Of a stretch of 64,000 nt of DNA, positions 58,916 through 64,000 are shown piece by piece (the first letter of the stretch is position 1; every line of letters begins with the position of its first letter). A program made the translations under genes and the position numbers. Location: the NCBI GenBank assembly GCA_035695825.1, contig DASRRH010000001.1:1-64000 (forward strand). Direction: 5' to 3'. The notes beneath the pieces are model-generated. The model ran no database searches and was not told the DNA's origin. It was given only the letters and a program-made list of their open reading frames with translations. This stretch comes from JAKEFM01 sp035695825. Its GTDB lineage: Bacteria; Planctomycetota; UBA1135; JAKEFM01.

Positions 58916-59085
58916 CTTCGTTCCTCGGTGCGCGCGAAGGCCCGACTCCTCGGTCTCCGGACGACGGCGGTCGGTCCCTGCGCGCTCGCGTCGTTCGGAC
59001 TCGTCACTTTCTACCCCGCCGCTCGACGAAAGGCGACGGCCCGTAGGGACTGGACACGTCGGGTCCGATCGTCCGTCGGGCGGTC

Positions 59086-59793
59086 TCACCGCCGCCGCGC
59101 GAGGCGGAAGAGGTTCTTCGCCGCCGCGAAGATCTCCGAGCGCGAGATCTTCGAGCGCCCCGCGCGGCGGTCGACGAAGACGATCGGCGTCTCGCCGATG
59201 CGGAGACCCGCGCGGTGGCAGGCGAGGAGGACCTCCTCGAGGAAGGCGTACCCCGAGGAGCGGATCGAGGCGAGCTCGAGGCGCCGGATCGCCGCGCAGC
59301 GGTAGGCGCGGTAGCCCGAGGTCACGTCGCGGGCCGGGATCCGGAGGAGGAGGCGGGAGACCAGGTTCGCCCCGGAGGAGAGGAGCCGGCGGTGGAGGCC
59401 CCAGTTCCGGATCCCCCCCCCGGGGACGTAGCGCGAGCCGATCATCACGTCGCGGTCGCGAAGGCCACGGACGAGCGCGGGGAGGTGGGTGGGGTCGTGG
59501 GAGAAGTCGGCGTCCATCGTGACGACCGCCTCGAATCCGTCCCGCAGGCCGTGCTCGAAGCCGGCGAGGTAGGCGGTGCCGAGGCCGAGCTTCCCCGTGC
59601 GCGCGAGGAGGCGGGCGCGGGGCTCCGTCCGGGAGAGGTCCCGGACCGCCTCCCCCGTCCCGTCGGGCGAGGCGTCGTCGACGACGAGGACCGAGGCCTC
59701 GGGGAGCGCGGCGAGGATCCCGCGCGCGAGCGGAAGGATGTTCTCGCGCTCGTTGTAGGTCGGGACGACGACGAGCGTGCGCAAGGCCCTCAT
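59086..59793 (-). CDS. Polyprenol-phosphate mannosyltransferase-like GT2 (Dpm1-like)
   Basis: 235 residues, one GT-A domain. LVVVPTYNERENI, VLVVDDASPDGTGE, VVTMDADFSHDP (metal-binding DxD region) and GSRYVPGGGIRNW are the Dpm1/Ppm1 motifs; RAGRSKISRSEIF ends the domain. It should transfer a sugar from a nucleotide donor to polyprenyl phosphate at the cytoplasmic membrane face. It has no membrane segments. The lipid-linked sugar could serve the GT39-type transferase at 63410. Confidence 0.9.
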   Translation of the reverse strand: MRALRTLVVVPTYNERENILPLARGILAALPEASVLVVDDASPDGTGEAVRDLSRTEPRARLLARTGKLGLGTAYLAGFEHGLRDGFEAVVTMDADFSHDPTHLPALVRGLRDRDVMIGSRYVPGGGIRNWGLHRRLLSSGANLVSRLLLRIPARDVTSGYRAYRCAAIRRLELASIRSSGYAFLEEVLLACHRAGLRIGETPIVFVDRRAGRSKISRSEIFAAAKNLFRLARRR

Positions 59794-59859
59794 TGAGTCG
59801 GGACGCGCCGGCGGGGACAAGGGTTCCGGCTCCCCCCCCCCTTCCCGATAATCGCCCCC

Positions 59860-60996
59860 GTGAGCGAAGCCTTCGACCGACTGCGCCGGGACTGCCGCCA
59901 CTTCCGGGGCGACCGCCCCTGCGAGCCCCACAAGGCGACGGGGGTCGCCTGCGACGAGAACTGCCCGCAGTACGACCCGAGGACCGCCCGCGTCCTCGTC
60001 GTCAAGCTCGCCGCCCCCGGGGACGTGCTGCGGACGACGACGATCCTCCCCGCGCTCGAGGACGCCCTCGGGCGGCCCGAGATCGTGTGGGTGACGGGCG
60101 AACAGGCGCTCCCCCTCCTCGAGGGGAACGGGCGGATCCACCGGGTCGTCCCCTTCCGCGGGTCCCTCCCCGTCGAGATCGCGACGGCCGAGTTCGACCT
60201 GCTCCTGAACCCCGACGCCGCCCCCGACGCGGCCGCCCTCGCCTCGGCGGCGAGGGCGGGGGAGAAGCGAGGGATCGGCCTCGACGCGGCCGGAAGGCCC
60301 TACCCGTTCAACCCCGAGGCGGAGGAGTGGCTCCTCCTCGGCCTCGACGACGCGAGGAAGAAGGCGAACCGCCGCCCCTACCCCGAGATCGTCCACGGGA
60401 TGTTCCGCCTCCCGCCTCCGCGGACGGGACCCCTCCTCTTCCTCGGGGAGGAAGAGCGGGCGTACGCGGCGGCCCTCGCGCGGACCCTCGGAGTCGACGG
60501 GAGGCGTCCGGTCGTCGGCCTGAACACCGGGGCGGGGTCGCGCTGGCAGTACAAGAAGTGGGAGGCCGCCGGGTTCCGCGACCTCGCGAGGGGGCTCGCC
60601 GCGCGGGGCCTCACGGTCCTCCTCCTCGGCGGGCCCGAGGAGGTCGAGCGCAACCGCGCCCTCGCCCGGGAGACGGCGGGGGCGGCGATCGACGCGGGCT
60701 GCGGCCACGCGCTGCGACACTTCGCCGCGATCGTCGGGCTCTGCGACTGCCTCGTCACCGGAGACACCCTCGCGCTCCACCTCGCCTGCGCGCTCGGCGT
60801 CCCGGCGGTCGCCCTCTTCGGGCCGACGTCCGCGGCCGAGGTCGACCTCCGCGGCCGAGGGGAGAAGGTCGTCTCCGACGCGGTCGACTGCCTCGTCTGC
60901 TACAAGACGCGCTGCGACTTCGACCCCCACTGCATGAACACGATCCCGGCCTCGCGCGTCGAGGCGGCGGTCCTGCGCCAGCTCCCCCCCCCTTGA
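59860..60996 (+). CDS. GT9 (heptosyltransferase-like) glycosyltransferase with Cys-rich ends
   Basis: 378 residues. The GT9 core starts near 43 (RVLVVKLAAPGDVLRTTTIL) and ends with GTDT-like VTGDTLALHLACALGVPAVA and LFGPTSAAE. The N-terminus has four cysteines (CRHFRGDRPCEPHK..CDENC) and the C-terminus three more (CLVCYKTRC..), which could bind zinc or an Fe-S cluster. GTG start 7 nt after GATAAT, no Shine-Dalgarno. The acceptor is unknown; heptose addition to lipid A core is only one option. Overlaps the next gene by four bases (TTGA). Confidence 0.87.
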   Translation: MSEAFDRLRRDCRHFRGDRPCEPHKATGVACDENCPQYDPRTARVLVVKLAAPGDVLRTTTILPALEDALGRPEIVWVTGEQALPLLEGNGRIHRVVPFRGSLPVEIATAEFDLLLNPDAAPDAAALASAARAGEKRGIGLDAAGRPYPFNPEAEEWLLLGLDDARKKANRRPYPEIVHGMFRLPPPRTGPLLFLGEEERAYAAALARTLGVDGRRPVVGLNTGAGSRWQYKKWEAAGFRDLARGLAARGLTVLLLGGPEEVERNRALARETAGAAIDAGCGHALRHFAAIVGLCDCLVTGDTLALHLACALGVPAVALFGPTSAAEVDLRGRGEKVVSDAVDCLVCYKTRCDFDPHCMNTIPASRVEAAVLRQLPPP

Positions 60997-61199
60997 GTCG
61001 CAACGCCCGCTGGGCCCTCGGCAAGTCGCTCGAGGGGCTCGGCCTCGTCGTCGTCCTCTGGGGCCTCGCCTACGGCGTCGTCCTCGGGATTAGGGAGGAA
61101 GGCCTCCGCTCGATGTCCGTCGAGCTCGGCGCCTGCGGCGCGGGGGTGGTCGTCTTCCTCCTCGGCCGCCTCCTCGAGCGGGGCGCGGACCGGTCCTGA
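60993..61199 (+). CDS. Small two-span membrane protein
   Basis: 68 residues with hydrophobic spans at about 18-33 (LGLVVVLWGLAYGVVLGI) and 46-60 (LGACGAGVVVFLLGRLL). TTG start overlapping the GT9 stop (TTGA), the same geometry seen at 27647 and 63410, and the frame holds clear membrane segments, so it is likely real. Function unknown; perhaps an accessory subunit of the glycosylation pathway. Confidence 0.65.
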   Translation: MSRNARWALGKSLEGLGLVVVLWGLAYGVVLGIREEGLRSMSVELGACGAGVVVFLLGRLLERGADRS

Positions 61200-61214
61200 G
61201 GCGCGAGCGCCGCC

Positions 61215-61220
61215 TATACT
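61215..61220 (+). promoter_or_regulatory. TATACT -10 element of the radical SAM gene
   Basis: TATACT lies 7 nt before the GTG at 61228, and no Shine-Dalgarno exists between them, so the transcript probably starts at or next to the start codon. It is the clearest example of the leaderless pattern in this window. Confidence 0.6.
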
Positions 61221-61227
61221 GGCCCGG

Positions 61228-62394
61228 GTGGCGGGCGCCCTGCGGACCCTCGAGTTCCTCCCGCGGCTCTGGCGGCGCCGGGGGCCTCCGGTCCACCTGA
61301 CGCTCTTCGTCACCGGGCGATGCAACGCGAAGTGCCGCCACTGCTTCTACTGGAAGGAGGTCGACGCGGGGGAAGCGGGCCTCGCGCTCTCCGAGATCGA
61401 GGCGCTCGGGCGCTCGGCGGGCCCGCTCCTCTGGCTCGCCCTCGGCGGCGGGGAGCCGACGCTTCGCGAGGACCTGCCGGGGATCGTCCGGGCCTTCGCC
61501 CGATCCAGGCCGATCGTCGTCTCGGTCCCGACGAACGGCTTCCTGCCGGAGCGCGCCGAGCGTCTCGCGGGGGAGATCTCGCGCAGGAACCCCGATTCCC
61601 TGGTCGTGTTCGCCGTGTCCTTCGAGGGGCCGGAGGCCGTGCACGACCGGGTGCGCGACTTCCCGGGCGGCTTCGCGCGCGCGGTCGAGACGGTGGGGCG
61701 ACTCCGGGCCCTCCGCGACCGCGGGGGGGCGGCGAACCTCGGCGTCGGGGCGATCTTCACCCTGACCGCGGAGAACCAGGACCTCGCCTCCGACTTCGTC
61801 GAGTTCGTCGCCCGGGAGCTTCGTCCGGACAACCTGACGATCAACCTCGCGCGGGGGAGCCCGCGCGACCCGGGCCTTCTCAAGGTCGACCCGGCGAGGT
61901 ACCGCGCCGCCGTCGCGAGGAAGGCGGCCCTCGTGCGGGAGGAGCGGCTCCCCTACTTCCGGATGCCCCTCGCGCGCCTCGGCCTCGCCCGCGACGCCGA
62001 GATGCACGAGCGGATCGCGGCGTTCTCGGAGGCGCGGGCGAGAGGGGACCTCTCGCCGATCGCGTTCCCGGGGACGGGGGTCGCGCCGCGAGGCGCCGTC
62101 GACGGGAGAGGGCTCGACGGAGCCTACGTCCCCTGCCGGGCGGGGGAGCTTTCCCTCGTCGTCGACGAGCGGGGGGAGGTCCGCCCCTGCGAGATCCTCG
62201 GAGCCTCCTTCGGCAGCCTCCGCGAGGTCGGGATGGACCTGCGGCGGCTCCTCGAGGGGCCGCGCGCGGAGTCGGTCCGGCGCTGGATCCGGGAGAGCCG
62301 CTGCGCCTGCACCTTCGAGTGCGCGGCGGCGACGAACCTCCTCTTCGATCCGAGGGGCGCGTCCCGCGTCCTCGCGCGCGCGCTCCGGTCGTGA
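61228..62394 (+). CDS. Radical SAM protein with a SPASM-like C-terminus
   Basis: 388 residues. TGRCNAKCRHCFYWKEVD holds the C-x3-C-x2-C cluster motif, and LALGGGEPTLRED the SAM-binding glycines. The C-terminal part has further cysteines (VPCRAGELS, VRPCEIL, CACTFECAAA) in a SPASM or twitch arrangement that could bind auxiliary clusters. Reaction unknown; relatives modify peptides or sugars, and its place between glycosyltransferase genes favours a glycan or lipid substrate. It overlaps the GT2 gene by GTGA. Confidence 0.85.
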   Translation: MAGALRTLEFLPRLWRRRGPPVHLTLFVTGRCNAKCRHCFYWKEVDAGEAGLALSEIEALGRSAGPLLWLALGGGEPTLREDLPGIVRAFARSRPIVVSVPTNGFLPERAERLAGEISRRNPDSLVVFAVSFEGPEAVHDRVRDFPGGFARAVETVGRLRALRDRGGAANLGVGAIFTLTAENQDLASDFVEFVARELRPDNLTINLARGSPRDPGLLKVDPARYRAAVARKAALVREERLPYFRMPLARLGLARDAEMHERIAAFSEARARGDLSPIAFPGTGVAPRGAVDGRGLDGAYVPCRAGELSLVVDERGEVRPCEILGASFGSLREVGMDLRRLLEGPRAESVRRWIRESRCACTFECAAATNLLFDPRGASRVLARALRS

Positions 62395-63413
62395 CCGGCC
62401 GGGTCGCCGTCCTGATCCCCTGCAGGGACGAGGAGGCGGTCCTCCCGCGCAAGATCCGGAACACCCTCTCCCTCGAGTTCCCCGACGGCGGCCCCCACGC
62501 CGTCCTCGTCGTCGACGACCACTCCCGCGACGGGGCGCTCGCGGCGGCGTTCGCCCGGGTGACGGCCCTCGCGCGGAGGCCCGACGTCGAGGTCCGCCTC
62601 CTCCGGAGCCGCCGGCCTCCCGGGAAGACCGGGGCGCTCGCCGAGGGGCTCGAGGCCGCGAGGGGGTTCGACGCGGTCCTGATCACGGACGCGGACGTCC
62701 TCCTCGAGCCCGACGCCCTCCCCCGCCTCCTCGAGCGGCTGGCGGCGCCCGGCGTCGGCCTCGTCACGGGGGAGCAGCGCTTCGCGGAGCGGATCGGGGA
62801 GGAGGGCCCCGAGGGGGAGGCGGACACCCTCTACGACCGCCTGACGCGCCGCGTCCGAAGGTGGGAGTCGCGGCGAGGCTCCGTCTTCAGCGTGCACGGG
62901 GAGTGCCTCGCCCTCCGGGCGTCGGATGGGCTCGCTCCGGAGCCGGGGATCCCCGCGGACGACCTCGACCTCGCCCTCGCCGCGCGCCGGAAGGGGCTCG
63001 GCGTCGTCTACGCGGAGGGCGCGCGCTTCCACGAGGTTCGACCGTCGGGGTGGAGGGCGCGGGGGGCGCAGCGGCTGCGCCGCGCGCGCTCGTTCGTCGA
63101 CTTCGTCCTGCGGCGATGGAGCGCGCTCCGCGACCGGCGCCTCCCAGCCGGAGACCGCCTCGCGCTCCTCCTCTACTTCCTCGCGCCCTTCGCGGCGTCC
63201 GCCCTCTTCCTCGGAGGAGCCGCCGCCTGGGCCCTCGTCCTGGCCTCGGGGCCGGGCCCCCTCGGGTGGTTCCTCCTCGGTCTCTCCGCGGGCGCTCTCC
63301 TCGCCTTCCGGTCCGGACGCGATCTCTCGCTGCGTCTGCTCGCCATCGCCCGCGCGCTCCTCGAGCGCGCGCTCGGCCTGCGGGCGGGAGACCGGTGGGT
63401 GCCCGCTCATTGA
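62391..63413 (+). CDS. Membrane-bound GT2 family glycosyltransferase
   Basis: 340 residues. GT-A domain with VAVLIPCRDEEAVLPRKIRN, VLVVDDHSRDGA, LITDADVLLEP (DxD) and PADDLDLALAARRKG, then C-terminal membrane segments (about 255-315). This is the layout of processive or polyprenyl-linked GT2 enzymes. GTG start overlapping the radical SAM stop (GTGA), and it overlaps the GT39-type gene by TTGA, so three genes are translationally coupled. Confidence 0.88.
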   Translation: MTGRVAVLIPCRDEEAVLPRKIRNTLSLEFPDGGPHAVLVVDDHSRDGALAAAFARVTALARRPDVEVRLLRSRRPPGKTGALAEGLEAARGFDAVLITDADVLLEPDALPRLLERLAAPGVGLVTGEQRFAERIGEEGPEGEADTLYDRLTRRVRRWESRRGSVFSVHGECLALRASDGLAPEPGIPADDLDLALAARRKGLGVVYAEGARFHEVRPSGWRARGAQRLRRARSFVDFVLRRWSALRDRRLPAGDRLALLLYFLAPFAASALFLGGAAAWALVLASGPGPLGWFLLGLSAGALLAFRSGRDLSLRLLAIARALLERALGLRAGDRWVPAH

Positions 63414-64000
63414 CCCTCCTCCGACCCTTCTTCGCGAAGGGGGACCTCCTCGTCTTCGCCCTCGCGCTCGCGGTCCGGCTCCTCCACGTCCACTTCGTCG
63501 AGACGGCCGACCCCTGGGCGCACGCCCCGATCATCGACGAGGCGTCCTACGATCGGGCGGCCCAGCGGATCGCGGCGGGGGAGTGGCTCGGGACCGAGGT
63601 CTTCTTCCAGGACCCGCTCTACCCCTACGCCCTCGGGGGGATCTACGCCCTCCTCGGCCGGAGCCTCCTCGCCGTCCGGATCCTCCAGGCCCTCCTCGAC
63701 GCCGCCTCCGCCGCGACGATCGGCGCCCTCGCACGGAGGCTCGGGGGGCGCGCGGCCGGGTGGCTCGCGGGAGCCCTCGCCGCGCTCTACGCGCCCTTTC
63801 TCTACTTCGTCGGCCAGCTCGACAAGGCGACCTTCGTCGTCGCCGCGACGACCGCCTTCCTCTCGACGTGGACCCTCGCGCGCGAGGGGGAGAGCCGCTG
63901 GCGCTGGTTCGGCGCGGGCCTCGCGCTCGGCTGCGCCTGCCTGCTCCGCGGGAACTTCCTCGGCTTCGTCCCGCTCGTGCCGCTGCTCCTCGGCCTCGAG
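63410..64000 (+). CDS. GT39/ArnT-like membrane glycosyltransferase (N-terminal part; right edge cut)
   Basis: 197 codons lie in the window. After a first membrane segment (LLVFALALAVRLLHVHFV) comes an acidic periplasmic loop with DEASYDRAAQRIAAGEWLG and FFQDPLYPYALG, the conserved pattern of GT39/ArnT/PMT-type enzymes that use a polyprenyl-phosphate sugar. Further spans follow (LLAVRILQALLDAASAATIG; AGWLAGALAALYAPFLYFVG). TTG start overlapping the GT2 stop as TTGA. The Dpm1-like enzyme at 59086 could make its donor. Confidence 0.83.
   Translation, partial: MTLLRPFFAKGDLLVFALALAVRLLHVHFVETADPWAHAPIIDEASYDRAAQRIAAGEWLGTEVFFQDPLYPYALGGIYALLGRSLLAVRILQALLDAASAATIGALARRLGGRAAGWLAGALAALYAPFLYFVGQLDKATFVVAATTAFLSTWTLAREGESRWRWFGAGLALGCACLLRGNFLGFVPLVPLLLGLE

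Noticed and set aside
1..64000. CRISPR arrays, rRNA, prophage and insertion sequences
   Set aside because: No regularly spaced repeats, rRNA-like blocks, integrase, transposase or capsid genes were found on either strand.

Overview
The window is a 64 kb piece of a very GC-rich bacterial chromosome (about 70% GC by eye, heavy use of GGG, CTC, GTC and ATC codons). I recognise no rRNA, tRNA, CRISPR array, insertion sequence or phage gene. Several features fit an uncultured Planctomycetota-like lineage: many exported proteins carrying a shared C-terminal Y-x-Q module, proteins built from carboxypeptidase-regulatory-like repeats, a divergent sigma factor paired with a cytosolic zinc-motif anti-sigma protein, and many small lipoproteins. 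This assignment is inference from gene content, not from a marker gene.

Layout. 0-8 kb: an exported M28 peptidase (cut by the left edge), a membrane protein with a tandem C-terminal domain, a Kelch-repeat exported protein, and a propionate/methylmalonyl-CoA cluster (mutase large subunit, epimerase, carboxyltransferase subunit). 8-13 kb: an accessory stretch with a polytopic membrane protein, a ribbon-helix-helix/RelE toxin-antitoxin pair, a gene remnant, a two-copy structured intergenic repeat, a Cys-containing orphan and an exported esterase-like protein. 13-18 kb: a four-gene operon (sigma factor, anti-sigma, 48-residue exported peptide, 1,077-residue anchored repeat protein) on the minus strand. 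18-24 kb: two tandem exported DUF6259-type proteins and two small genes. 24-30 kb: lipoprotein, exported adhesin-like protein, biotin carboxylase and biotin carrier subunits, and a beta-helix exported protein. 30-38 kb: parvulin, alpha/beta hydrolase, lipoprotein, then a beta-oxidation operon (ligase, thiolase, hydratase/dehydrogenase). 38-41.6 kb: phosphodiesterase, two lipoproteins and a secreted esterase. 41.6-52.8 kb: an eight-gene TonB-type uptake operon. 53-59 kb: PUA-like protein, exported MsrA, tungsten-type aldehyde oxidoreductase with its MoaD-like partner, STN-like lipoprotein, Mug-type glycosylase and a DUF433/DUF5615 toxin-antitoxin pair. 59-64 kb: a glycosylation cluster (Dpm1-like GT2, GT9, small membrane protein, radical SAM, GT2, GT39), cut by the right edge.

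How the genes work together. The carboxyltransferase (6.2 kb) and the biotin carboxylase plus carrier subunits (26-28 kb) could make one acyl-CoA carboxylase feeding the epimerase and mutase; the beta-oxidation operon would supply acetyl- and propionyl-CoA. The TonB operon encodes a whole energised outer-membrane uptake path, from a surface beta-helix protein through receptor and DUF3450/ExbB/ExbD/TonB to a TPR lipoprotein. The last cluster looks like synthesis and use of polyprenyl-phosphate sugars.

Two signals recur. Many first genes have a TAnnnT hexamer only 7-10 nt before the start codon and no Shine-Dalgarno sequence, which suggests leaderless transcripts. Within operons, genes overlap by exactly four bases (ATGA, GTGA or TTGA). 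The best candidates for something undescribed are the sigma/anti-sigma/48-residue peptide/repeat-protein operon and the shared exported C-terminal module.
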